A program made the position numbers and the translations under genes. Positions 52,946 to 60,632 of a stretch of DNA of 60,632 nucleotides are shown one piece after another. Numbering within the stretch: position 1 is the stretch's first letter; every line of letters starts with the position of its first letter. Source of the DNA: Pseudanabaena sp. BC1403 (GTDB lineage Bacteria > Cyanobacteriota > Cyanobacteriia > Pseudanabaenales > Pseudanabaenaceae); contig NZ_PDDM01000031.1 in NCBI RefSeq assembly GCF_002914585.1, positions 1-60,632 on the forward strand. The letters are read 5' to 3'. Under the pieces are notes generated by a model, which saw nothing but the letters and a program-made list of their open reading frames with translations, had not been told where the DNA came from and ran no database searches.

Positions 52946-53335
52946 TTAGTCTTTTTTAGGTTGATCGAGCTTTGCAAGCGCGGCATCAATAGATGTCTGA
53001 AGTGACAGAAACTGATCTAATCGAACCAGTTTGACTGTTTGCGTGACTCTAGCATTGGTAATAATTTGGAGCGTTCCACTCAAAGTTTGAGTTTTTTTTG
53101 CCATTTGCACTAAAACCCCAAGCCCAGAGCTATCGACAAAATCAATGGTTGACAGATCTAAAATCACGTTAAAAGGCCCATCATCGACGCATTTGCCAAT
53201 AACTTTTTTAAAAGCTGGCTCAGAGAAAGCGTCCAGAAGACCTGTGAGGCGGATCAATTGATAGGTGTCCTTGACTTCGCGGCTGCCTCGTAAACTCACA
53301 GTCAGGGTTAGCGGTTCAGGAATAATGACCTCCAA
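52946..53335 (-). CDS. STAS-domain anti-sigma factor antagonist
   Basis: About 130 residues from TTG 53335 (LEVIIPEPLTLTVSL...); the frame stays open to TTG 53419, but residues there are unlike the family and adjoin a hairpin. The STAS fold shows YQLIRLTGLLDAFSEPAFKKVI and NVILDLSTIDFVDSSGLGVLVQM, with the phosphorylatable Ser in DSSGL. Such proteins toggle by Ser phosphorylation in partner-switching circuits. No anti-sigma kinase is adjacent. Confidence 0.88.
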   Translation of the reverse strand: MEVIIPEPLTLTVSLRGSREVKDTYQLIRLTGLLDAFSEPAFKKVIGKCVDDGPFNVILDLSTIDFVDSSGLGVLVQMAKKTQTLSGTLQIITNARVTQTVKLVRLDQFLSLQTSIDAALAKLDQPKKD

Positions 53336-53423
53336 GCGGTGCGAACGTACCTTAATTTGCGGATATATTGTATTTGCTTTCTCCGCACTTGTCCAGAAAA
53401 TTATTTGTTTTTGTTCCAAAAGC

Positions 53424-53476
53424 TATAGCGAAAAAGTAGAGATGCTGCTTGATGCCCTCTCTACTTTTTCGCTATA
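53424..53476. repeat. Inverted repeat between STAS gene and gatA
   Basis: 19-base arms TATAGCGAAAAAGTAGAGA and complement around a 15-base loop, upstream of both divergent genes. Confidence 0.75.
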
Positions 53477-53513
53477 TACTTAAAATTCTGCCAACTAACG
53501 TACTAGATTCTTT

Positions 53514-54974
53514 ATGCTTTCGATCGCCCAAATTCGTCAGACCTTAATCAATAAAGAGCGATCAGCAACTGAAATTGCTCAAGAGTTTTTAGATCGCATT
53601 GATCGGTTAGAGCCGAAATTACATAGTTTTGTGACTGTTACGCCAGAAGTGGCGATCGCTCAAGCCAAAGTCATCGATGCTGCGATCGCCTCAGGCGAAA
53701 ATTTACCAGCACTTGCAGGTGTGCCGCTTGGCATGAAGGACAATATGTGCGTCAAGGGAATGCCCACCACTTGCGGCTCTAAAATGCTGAAAAATTTTGT
53801 CCCACCCTACGAAGCGACAATTACAGCAAAACTGCGATCGGCTGGAGCCGTAATGGTTGGTAAAACTAACCTTGATGAGTTTGCGATGGGTAGCTCCACC
53901 GAAAACTCAGCGATCGCCCTCACCGCTAATCCTTGGAATACAGAGTATGTCCCTGGTGGTTCATCGGGTGGTTCTGCTGCTGCCGTCTCTAGCGGTGAAT
54001 GTGTAATTGCCACAGGTTCAGATACTGGTGGATCGATTCGTCAGCCAGCTTCATATTGTGGGGTAGTTGGGCTAAAGCCGACTTACGGATTAGTTTCACG
54101 ATTTGGGTTAGTTGCTTTTGCTTCGTCTCTAGATCAAATAGGCCCTTTTGCAAATACCGTTGAAGATGCGGCGATATTTTTGGGCGCGATCGCAGGCTAC
54201 GATCCCAAGGATTCCACCAGCATTAACGTCACAGTTCCTGACTATGCTGCTTTGTTAACACCAAATTTAACTCAATCACTCAAGGGCAAAAAAGTCGGTG
54301 TAATTACCGAAACCTTTGGCGAAGGCTTAGATAGTGAAGTTGAAGTTGCTGTGAGGAAGGCGATCGCGCATTTCGAGAGCATGGGCGCAGAAGTCTATGA
54401 AATTTCCTGTCCTCGATTTCGCTATGGACTCCCCACCTATTACATCATCGCGCCCTCAGAAGCATCCGCCAACCTCGCCCGATATGATGGTGTGAAGTAT
54501 GGCTTCCGTGACGAGAATGCTGAGAACTTGCTGAGCATGTATGAAAATACCCGCGAACAAGGGTTTGGTGCTGAAGTAAAGCGACGGATCATGATTGGTA
54601 CATATGTCCTATCTGCTGGCTACTATGATGCCTATTATCTGAAAGCTCAGAAAGTTAGGACTTTAATCGTTCAAGATTTCCAAAAAGCCTTTGAGCAAGT
54701 GGATGTTTTGGTTTGTCCAACTGCACCAACTACTGCTTTTAAGGCAGGTAGTAAAACTGAAGATCCTCTGGGGATGTATCTGTCGGATCTGATGACAATT
54801 CCTGTAAATCTGGCGGGTTTACCAGGAATTAGCATTCCCTGTGGTTTTGACTCAAAGGGAATGCCGATCGGGTTGCAAATGATTTCCAATGTATTAAGGG
54901 AAGATGTGTTGCTGCAAGTTGCTTATGGCTACGAGCAATCAACGGAATGGCACAAACAAAAGCCCTCTGTATAA
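53514..54974 (+). CDS. gatA: Glutamyl-tRNA(Gln) amidotransferase subunit A
   Basis: 486 residues from ATG 53514. Amidase-signature motifs: [19 protein letters not shown] with the catalytic Lys, [36 protein letters not shown] with the Ser-cis-Ser-Lys triad, and [19 protein letters not shown]. GatA supplies ammonia to convert Glu-tRNA(Gln) to Gln-tRNA(Gln) with GatB and GatC. gatB and gatC are not adjacent. A dual terminator follows. Confidence 0.97.
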   Translation: MLSIAQIRQTLINKERSATEIAQEFLDRIDRLEPKLHSFVTVTPEVAIAQAKVIDAAIASGENLPALAGVPLGMKDNMCVKGMPTTCGSKMLKNFVPPYEATITAKLRSAGAVMVGKTNLDEFAMGSSTENSAIALTANPWNTEYVPGGSSGGSAAAVSSGECVIATGSDTGGSIRQPASYCGVVGLKPTYGLVSRFGLVAFASSLDQIGPFANTVEDAAIFLGAIAGYDPKDSTSINVTVPDYAALLTPNLTQSLKGKKVGVITETFGEGLDSEVEVAVRKAIAHFESMGAEVYEISCPRFRYGLPTYYIIAPSEASANLARYDGVKYGFRDENAENLLSMYENTREQGFGAEVKRRIMIGTYVLSAGYYDAYYLKAQKVRTLIVQDFQKAFEQVDVLVCPTAPTTAFKAGSKTEDPLGMYLSDLMTIPVNLAGLPGISIPCGFDSKGMPIGLQMISNVLREDVLLQVAYGYEQSTEWHKQKPSV

Positions 54975-55008
54975 ACAAAAAAAGCCTTGCAAAGCAAGGC
55001 TTTTTTGT
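54975..55008 (+). terminator. Terminator of gatA
   Basis: Arms ACAAAAAAAGCCTTGC and near-complement around AAA, directly after the stop codon. Confidence 0.9.
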
Positions 55009-55011
55009 CCT

Positions 55012-55046
55012 AAAAAAGAATCGGCACAAAGTGCCGATTCTTTTTT
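55012..55046 (-). terminator. Terminator of glgC
   Basis: Arms AAAAAAGAATCGGCAC and complement around AAA, just beyond the glgC stop. Confidence 0.9.
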
Positions 55047-55050
55047 AGAT

Positions 55051-56340
55051 TTAGATAATGGTGTTATCGGGAATTATTGCGTTTTTGACGACGACGACAA
55101 TGCCATTACAGATGCAATAGCCCTGCTCTTCACGATTTACATCTTGGACACGATCTTTGTTGATGATCTGTACATTTTTGCCAATACGAGCATTCTTGTC
55201 GATGATTGCATGACGAATAATTGTATTTTCGCCAATTCCCATTGGGACTTTATTGGTTTCGAGATCTGTCTCACGCTCTTCTTGAGGCTGATAGAAATCA
55301 CAACCCATTAAGAGAGTATCTTCGATAGTGCAATTAGCATCAATATGCATCCGAATACCGACGACCGAATTGGTGACAGTCGATTTGTTAAGGAGACATC
55401 CTTCACCGATGATTGAATCTTTTACCTTACAGTCATGAACTTTGCTGGGTGGCAAATAACGAGCGCGGGTGTAGATCGGTTTTTTAGTCTCGTAGAAATT
55501 AAAGCCAGTGGAAGGATGACGAGTCAAATCTAGATTAGCTTGATAGAAGGACTCGATGGTTCCAATATCTTCCCAATATCCCTTATATAAGTAAGCCTGA
55601 ACATTCAAATTGTGAATTGCATCAGGAATAATTTCTTTGCCAAAATCTGTATGTTCAGGATTTTCGCTGAGCAGTTTTAACATAGCCTGCTTGTTAAATA
55701 CATAGATTCCCATCGAAGCGATGAAAGGATTCGCGATCGCTGAGGCCTGATCTAAGCCAAGTTTAGTTGTATCAACACGCATTCCCTCCAGTGCTTCACC
55801 TTTAGGCTTTTCGAGGAAATTAATCACTTTGCCAGTGCTATCGGTTTTGAGCAAGCCAAAAGCTGATGCTTTTTTCTGATCGACAGGCAATACGGATAGG
55901 GTAATATCTGCTCCAGTTTCGCGGTGATGTTGGACGAATTTTTCGTAGTCCATGTTGTAAAGATGATCGCCAGATAGGATCAAGTATTCACTGACATCCC
56001 AAGATTCTAAAAGCCATGCATAGCGGCGAACTGCATCGGCTGTGCCTTGAAACCAGTCTGGACTATCAGGGGTCTGCTGGGCTGCTAAAATTTCCACAAA
56101 ACCATCAGAATAGGAGGCAGGTCGATAGGCTTGATTGACATGTCGATTAAGCGATGCGGAGTTAAACTGTGTCAGGATATAAATTTTTTCAATGCCTGAG
56201 TTAATGCAGTTACTCACAGGAATGTCGATCAGTCGATATTTGCCTGCTACGGGGACGGCGGGCTTAGCGCGTGTCTTAGTGAGGGGATATAGTCGGCTTC
56301 CCTGTCCACCGCCCAGAATGATAGCCAGTACGTTTTTCAT
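55051..56340 (-). CDS. glgC: Glucose-1-phosphate adenylyltransferase
   Basis: 429 residues. The N-terminal nucleotidyltransferase has [71 protein letters not shown] and [15 protein letters not shown]; the C-terminal left-handed beta-helix ends [24 protein letters not shown]-glucose made here is the donor for glycogen. The long C-terminal form is the cyanobacterial/plant type, known to be activated by 3-phosphoglycerate and inhibited by phosphate (family knowledge). Confidence 0.97.
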   Translation of the reverse strand: MKNVLAIILGGGQGSRLYPLTKTRAKPAVPVAGKYRLIDIPVSNCINSGIEKIYILTQFNSASLNRHVNQAYRPASYSDGFVEILAAQQTPDSPDWFQGTADAVRRYAWLLESWDVSEYLILSGDHLYNMDYEKFVQHHRETGADITLSVLPVDQKKASAFGLLKTDSTGKVINFLEKPKGEALEGMRVDTTKLGLDQASAIANPFIASMGIYVFNKQAMLKLLSENPEHTDFGKEIIPDAIHNLNVQAYLYKGYWEDIGTIESFYQANLDLTRHPSTGFNFYETKKPIYTRARYLPPSKVHDCKVKDSIIGEGCLLNKSTVTNSVVGIRMHIDANCTIEDTLLMGCDFYQPQEERETDLETNKVPMGIGENTIIRHAIIDKNARIGKNVQIINKDRVQDVNREEQGYCICNGIVVVVKNAIIPDNTII

Positions 56341-56444
56341 AAATTCTTCGGATTATCTTGGCTTTTTTATTTGCATATTTTTTCTGAATGCAAACATTGT
56401 CTATCTTTGCGGGGATCGTTGCAAGTAATGTGAGAACACAAAAT

Positions 56445-56512
56445 CAGAAAGTCAAACCCAAGAAAGGAGTGGCGGTGCTTTGCGCTGCTACTACTTTCTT
56501 GGGTTTGAAAGT
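56445..56512. repeat. Imperfect inverted repeat, degraded stem
   Basis: Arms TCAAACCCAAGAAAG / CTTTCTTGGGTTTGA are intact, but the inner GTGGCGGTGC / GCGCTGCTAC stem has mismatches; a decaying member of the AAACCC family. Confidence 0.7.
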
Positions 56513-56615
56513 ATTTCGCTGCATAAAAATTTATTTTTGCTAGGAACAATATGAGCAATAACTATGTCTAGCAGGGTTAAGTTTAAGCCTAAATTGCGAT
56601 TAGGGAGATTTTATA

Positions 56616-57956
56616 ATGCTTGGGAACAAAACGCTGGCTAATTCATGTTTCGCTTTATTTAGTTTGGGCGCGATCGCTATCTCTGTCATCTCTTCACCAC
56701 AGATAGCTAGAGCCTCAGAGCAACCGAGTTTGGATAGCCTCGTTCAACAAGCAGCTTCCAAAGATCAAGTAACATCGCAGCAGGCGATCGCGAAGTTACG
56801 CGAATTTAAAAATGTGGGTGTAGATGCATTTTGGAATGCTTATCAAAAAGATTTACCTAATAATTCACAATTACGGGCAACTTTAGACGCAATTTGCCAG
56901 CAAAAGGACTGTGATGCATCGCGGTTGTATTGGTACAAAGATTTAGAAGCTGCTAAGACTGCATCAAAAGAATCTGGCAAACCGATTTTGTCTTTGCGCC
57001 TGCTTGGCAATCTCAATGATGAGCTGAGTTGTGCTAATAGCCGATTTTTCCGCACGGCTCTTTATCCTAATGCGGGAGTATCGCAATTGTTACGCGATCG
57101 CTTTATTTTGCATTGGCAATCAGAGCGTCCAGTGCCTAAGGTAACGATTGATTTTGGGGATGGTCGTAAGCTGGAGCAAACCCTTACAGGTAACAGCATT
57201 CACTATGTTCTGGATAGTGATGGTCGTCCAATTGATGCCATCCCAGGTTTGTACAGCCCACAAGCATTTATGGAAAATCTTAAAGATGCTGAAGGGGCAG
57301 AGAAACTGCTTAACAATACCAATGATGTAAAGTTGCGTCGCGAAGTTTTGGTGAAATATCATCGCGATCGCTTAGCCAAAATCGAAAGAAACTGGCAATC
57401 AGATCTCAAGCGCTTAAACTTACCTGCACAACGGTTACTTGAACCTATAGCGATACGGACTCCCGCAAATGTTGATGCAACGATTGCAAGTCGTTTGACT
57501 TTTGGCAAAATGGCAGTCGAGATGCCAACCCTAACTCGCACACCTAGTGCGCCTATCTCTGAAGTTATTCCACCTTCGCCATTTGCTAAGCTCAGTGATG
57601 CCAATTGGGCAAGATTAGCAAGGCTTTTTCAAAATCGGGTATATCTCGATCAAGGCAGTCTAAAGCTAATGGAACGTAAGTTGTCGCCGAGTGCATCGAT
57701 GACAACAGTGGTCAATAGTTTTGAAAGAGCGATCGCGCAAGATACGGTTCGTAACGAATATGTATTTCATGCGCAGATTCACAGTTGGTTTGCTAATGGT
57801 GAATTTATTGGAAATGAAAATCTCAACGGCAATTCGCTGGCTCTAAACTCCCTTAATCGTCGAGTTTATGATCAATTGTTTCTGACACCTGCTAGTGATC
57901 CTTGGTTGGGTTTAGTAAATGAGAACGTATATACGGGAATCAGTAAAGTAAATTAA
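56616..57956 (+). CDS. Secreted thioredoxin-fold hypothetical protein
   Basis: 446 residues with a signal peptide (about 1-34, ending ARASEQ). A helical segment (about 38-95) precedes a thioredoxin-like fold (about 105-230): YKDLEAAKTASKESGKPILSLRLLGNL, SCANSRFFRTALYPNAGVSQLL and HYVLDSDGRPIDAIPGLYSPQAFMENL. No CxxC is in the expected place, so it is unlikely to be an oxidoreductase. The C-terminal half is unrecognised. A perfect palindrome (57951-57990) separates it from the DUF2252 gene. Confidence 0.65.
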   Translation: MLGNKTLANSCFALFSLGAIAISVISSPQIARASEQPSLDSLVQQAASKDQVTSQQAIAKLREFKNVGVDAFWNAYQKDLPNNSQLRATLDAICQQKDCDASRLYWYKDLEAAKTASKESGKPILSLRLLGNLNDELSCANSRFFRTALYPNAGVSQLLRDRFILHWQSERPVPKVTIDFGDGRKLEQTLTGNSIHYVLDSDGRPIDAIPGLYSPQAFMENLKDAEGAEKLLNNTNDVKLRREVLVKYHRDRLAKIERNWQSDLKRLNLPAQRLLEPIAIRTPANVDATIASRLTFGKMAVEMPTLTRTPSAPISEVIPPSPFAKLSDANWARLARLFQNRVYLDQGSLKLMERKLSPSASMTTVVNSFERAIAQDTVRNEYVFHAQIHSWFANGEFIGNENLNGNSLALNSLNRRVYDQLFLTPASDPWLGLVNENVYTGISKVN

Positions 57957-57990
57957 TATAAAGTGGCGCTAGCGCCACTTTATATTAATT
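57951..57990. repeat. Perfect palindrome at a stop codon
   Basis: 40 bases, 19-base arms (AATTAATATAAAGTGGCGC and complement) around TA. It overlaps the stop of the thioredoxin-fold gene and ends 14 bases before the DUF2252 start. Confidence 0.85.
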
Positions 57991-58003
57991 TGAGGGGATT
58001 TTT

Positions 58004-59221
58004 ATGGCAAATCGAAATATTCGCGATCGCATTTATCAATTTAATCTCAATCAACCGCGAGATCCTGATTTGCTTAAAGCGAAATATGAGTATATGCGTG
58101 AAGACAAAGAAAATCCCTTTATCTTTTTTCGATCTACCTGTCATCTTTTTTATGAGGATTTACCAATTAAGTCATGGTTTAGAAAGGCTCCTCTTGTCTG
58201 GATTTGTGGCGATCTGCATGTAGAGAATTTTGGGAATTATAAAGCGGATAATCGTCACGTTTATTTTGATATCAATGATTTTGATGAAGCTGTACTTGCT
58301 CCCTGTACTTGGGAAATTGCGCGTTTGTTGACTAGCATTTTTGTGTCTACTGAAACCTATTCGGTTGGTTTACAAGTTGCAGAAAAACTCTGCCAGAAAT
58401 TCCTCAATTCATATATTCAGACCATCTCTGAGGGCAAAGCTTATTGGATGGGTGAAGATATGGCTCCTCCTGTGATCGAAGATTTGCTAGCGCGCAAAAA
58501 TCAGGTCAAGCGCAGAGAGCTATTAGAGGAACGTACTGTTTTAGATAAAGAAACGCAAAAGCGATCGCTAAAAATTGATTTCAAAAAGGCGAAACCGATA
58601 TCTGATCAGCAAAAACAGAAAGTGATAAGTTTTATGGAAGTCTTTGCCGCTGAACAGCCAAACCCTAAGTTCTTTAAATTATTGGATGTAGCGCAACGCA
58701 TTGCTGGCAAGGGAAGTTTAGGGATTGAGCGTTATGTTTTGTTGGTGGAAGGTAAAGGTTCCCCCGATGGTAATTATCTCCTCGATCTTAAAAGGGCTCT
58801 ACCTTCATCACTTGCAGCCTATAACGAATGGGCGCAACCAAAATGGGAAAGTGAAGGCGATCGCATTGTTTCAATTCAAAAGCGATTACAAGCAATTCCT
58901 ATTGCTTTTCTGCATTCTGTGACTATTGGTAAAGATTCATTTGTGTTGAGAGGACTTCAGTCAACTCAAAGTCCAACTGACCATTTAAAGATCGAGAAAT
59001 GGGATGATAAATTGCCACATTCTGAAGTGTTAATGCAATCATTGGGTCAAGTGGTAGCTTGGTCGCATTTACGTAGTAGTGGTAGACAAGGCTCTGCGAT
59101 CGTTGATCAGTTAATTGATTTTGCGAGTAAAACCAAATGGAAAACTGAGGTGATGGAATATGCTAAAGCATATAGCCAGCAGGTAAGGCTTGACTGGAAG
59201 GAGTTTTGTCAATATTTATGA
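58004..59221 (+). CDS. DUF2252 family protein
   Basis: 405 residues. Family blocks: MREDKENPFIFFRSTCHLFYEDL, ICGDLHVENFGNYK, VYFDINDFDEAVLAPCTWEIARLLTSIFV, and later GLQSTQSPTDHLKIEK and VAWSHLRSSGRQGS. The GDLHxxNFG and FDxNDFD elements recall the catalytic and metal-binding loops of kinase-like aminoglycoside phosphotransferases, so a kinase-like fold is expected; the substrate is not known. Five codons upstream of ATG lie beyond the palindrome, and the gene is probably separately expressed. Confidence 0.85.
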   Translation: MANRNIRDRIYQFNLNQPRDPDLLKAKYEYMREDKENPFIFFRSTCHLFYEDLPIKSWFRKAPLVWICGDLHVENFGNYKADNRHVYFDINDFDEAVLAPCTWEIARLLTSIFVSTETYSVGLQVAEKLCQKFLNSYIQTISEGKAYWMGEDMAPPVIEDLLARKNQVKRRELLEERTVLDKETQKRSLKIDFKKAKPISDQQKQKVISFMEVFAAEQPNPKFFKLLDVAQRIAGKGSLGIERYVLLVEGKGSPDGNYLLDLKRALPSSLAAYNEWAQPKWESEGDRIVSIQKRLQAIPIAFLHSVTIGKDSFVLRGLQSTQSPTDHLKIEKWDDKLPHSEVLMQSLGQVVAWSHLRSSGRQGSAIVDQLIDFASKTKWKTEVMEYAKAYSQQVRLDWKEFCQYL

Positions 59222-59242
59222 TTTAAGAATTACGGATGATAA

Positions 59243-59857
59243 TTAATTGCTAAGGATTTTGACTAAGATGCGTAGAAGATCGTCTGGGTCGGCGGGGACA
59301 CGGAAGAGGTTGAGATCTTGAGTTACTAAGCGGGTTTGACGGTTGAATTTTCCAAATTGCCAAATATTTCCCGTGGATATTGCGCCATATATGATTGGTT
59401 GATCGGATTCAATCCATTGATCGATCGCGATCATTTCGATCGCAAGTTGTACAAAGCCTCTTTCTAAGTCTTCATTTTTAGCTTCAACAACAAGGAATGT
59501 CTGGTCATTTTGCAGAAGATAATCTAGGGAGCCTTTGAGTTGGTTACTTACGGCGACGGGATATTCAATGTTGAGGGTGGCTTGGGTGTAGTGGAGTACA
59601 TCGGTTAATACTGGGGCAATTAGGAATTCTCGTCGCGCTATTTCACTTGTGAGACTTAGGCGGGGTAGACTTTCTTCGATGCGCGCTTTGAGATCGATCA
59701 GGCGATCTAGTGTGGATTCATAACGGGGGAATTGCAAGGATTGCCTTTGGAGAATAACGCCAAAATACGCGAGGATATCTTGTGATGCAAAGTTCAGTTT
59801 AAAATAATCTGCAAAACTATAGGATTGATCGGGCTGGATAATGGCGGTTCTGGGCAT
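59243..59857 (-). CDS. PD-(D/E)XK nuclease-like protein
   Basis: 204 residues. Near the middle is SLDYLLQNDQTFLVVEAKNED: a D then E-x-K on a hydrophobic strand, the layout of PD-(D/E)XK folds. FVQLAIEMIAIDQW and ISTGNIWQFGKFN follow. The order matches the kdp-linked protein at 7690-8331, so they are paralogues of one family. Start at ATG 59857. The function is unknown; nuclease activity is not shown. Confidence 0.75.
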   Translation of the reverse strand: MPRTAIIQPDQSYSFADYFKLNFASQDILAYFGVILQRQSLQFPRYESTLDRLIDLKARIEESLPRLSLTSEIARREFLIAPVLTDVLHYTQATLNIEYPVAVSNQLKGSLDYLLQNDQTFLVVEAKNEDLERGFVQLAIEMIAIDQWIESDQPIIYGAISTGNIWQFGKFNRQTRLVTQDLNLFRVPADPDDLLRILVKILSN

Positions 59858-59969
59858 AATAATATATTTAATGATGAGCTTTTTCTGATTTTAGTGCTGG
59901 ATGGTTGTACTAAAATTGGGAACATGTTTGTCTATATATTGCAGTATACAAGTTAAAACAAGAGAGCAG

Positions 59970-60275
59970 ATGCGCGCCAAGATTGAGAACGAAGTTCTAT
60001 TTATTCATCGAGAGGATGTGCCAAAGTATAACAAACAGGGCTCAATCGTCCGTAATAGCTACTTTTGGGCTTTGCGATCGATCGCAGGTCGATCTAACTC
60101 ACGCTATGAATGGGAATTTGAATCAGAAGTATGGATTGCATTGCAGAGAATGTTAATCTCTTTTGCGGAGTCAGGATATTTGCCCACCCGCGAAACTCAG
60201 TTAGAATTTGCCCCTGAGACAGAAGAAATCCCCAAATTATTGCGATTAGTTTCCACAATTGCTATTGAAGAATAA
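59970..60275 (+). CDS. Hypothetical protein
   Basis: 101 residues from ATG 59970 (MRAKIENEVLFIHREDVPKY); the open frame extends to 59901 with non-family-like residues. It is a mixed alpha/beta protein with several aromatic residues (YFWALRSIAGRSNSRYEWEFESEVWIALQRML) and no recognised motif. It is divergent from the paralogous nuclease-like gene by about 110 bases. Unrecognised. Confidence 0.55.
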   Translation: MRAKIENEVLFIHREDVPKYNKQGSIVRNSYFWALRSIAGRSNSRYEWEFESEVWIALQRMLISFAESGYLPTRETQLEFAPETEEIPKLLRLVSTIAIEE

Positions 60276-60286
60276 CGGGAAACCCT

Positions 60287-60334
60287 TAATTTATTTGTAG
60301 GGGCAATTCATGAATTGCCCCTACAAATAAATTA
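60287..60334. repeat. Perfect 48-bp palindrome
   Basis: 24-base arms with no loop, centred on GGGCAATTCATGAATTGCCC, the core also at 7596-7649 and 11250-11271. It lies just beyond the preceding gene. Confidence 0.85.
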
Positions 60335-60532
60335 TTGATGCTTGGGTCTTAATCTTGGTAATTGCGGGCTTTGGTATTACAGATCTTACACAGTAGCCCT
60401 GCACTCAAGTGCGGACTAAAAGCTCAAACCCGTTGAAACGGGTTACTTAGGAATGAAAAATAAATAACTTATGCATTTCAGTTATTTTGAGGAATGGCTC
60501 TATAATTCCATTTATAGCAAAGAAAGGGATAG

Positions 60533-60632
60533 TTAGGACAATTGACAGAAGGCTTGCTGTACGGCATCCCATAAACTTTCACATTTTCCTATAATCTTAC
60601 TGACATGATGTTTTAACCTTGCCCAAAATTTC
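60533..60632 (-). pseudogene. IS630-family transposase, C-terminus (cut by window edge)
   Basis: On the minus strand, 32 codons run from the edge to TAA (60533-60535): KFWARLKHHVSKII, then CESLWDAVQQAFCQLS. This is the typical C-terminus of IS630-type transposases, following the DDE glutamate. Only this end is in the window, so completeness cannot be judged. The end of the element is probably near 60449-60476 (TAGGAATGAAAAATAAATAA). Confidence 0.8.

Noticed and set aside
53336-53419. N-terminal extension of the STAS protein
   Set aside because: Residues are not family-like and the stretch adjoins a repeat hairpin; TTG 53335 fits the domain start better, though this is not certain.

Overview
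The window reads as chromosomal DNA of a cyanobacterium, most likely a Pseudanabaena-like filamentous form (genus is inference). The evidence is the abundance of the HIP1 octamer GCGATCGC, the photosynthesis-linked genes btpA and a DUF1816 protein, glycogen-type glgC, an lpxB gene, a VKOR-thioredoxin fusion, a short cyanobacterial-type KdpD without a kinase domain, and many small palindromic and MITE-like repeats between genes.

Layout. 1-2.5 kb is an accessory segment: a DUF3293 protein with a possible HEPN remnant, an unknown acidic protein, a MazEF-like and a BrnTA-like toxin-antitoxin pair, with three copies of a short repeat between and around them. 2.6-9.4 kb is a kdpA-B-F-C potassium uptake operon continuing into a PD-(D/E)XK-like gene and the short kdpD, with three CTAAAC repeats at exact 11-bp spacing upstream. 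9.4-12 kb is a redox cluster (flavin reductase, aldo/keto reductase, MerR regulator) with three operator-like palindromes. 12-19 kb holds two tandem MuiA/DUF4139 genes, comEC and a zinc-ribbon protein. 19-20.5 kb is repeat-rich and contains a MITE inserted into another MITE.

20.8-31.5 kb is the most system-like region: a small secreted Cys peptide, a TpsB transporter, a TpsA filamentous-haemagglutinin exoprotein, a secreted TPR-CHAT putative protease, a DUF928 protein and a CHASE2-GGDEF diguanylate cyclase. 31.7-36.8 kb has a UbiB-like kinase, a PP2C phosphatase, a secreted zinc peptidase, recR and a YdcF-like gene. A four-hairpin array and tRNA-Phe(GAA) follow, then an FKBP isomerase, a second TPR-CHAT gene, a secreted protein and a membrane zinc peptidase. 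42.8-49.9 kb has lpxB, rpmI-rplT, a solute-binding protein, VKOR-Trx, btpA, an LpxB-related glycosyltransferase and msrA. 50-59.9 kb has a DUF1816 gene, rlmB overlapping mrnC (both 23S rRNA maturation), a STAS protein, gatA, glgC, a secreted thioredoxin-fold protein, a DUF2252 protein and a paralogue of the kdp-linked PD-(D/E)XK gene. The right edge cuts an IS630-family transposase whose end matches a MITE near 42.6 kb.

The strongest non-gene signal is a family of perfect inverted repeats in nearly every intergenic gap. Outer arms are shared (AAAACCC...GGGTTTT) but the inner stems differ from locus to locus while staying self-complementary. Several lie against start or stop codons or beside likely terminators.
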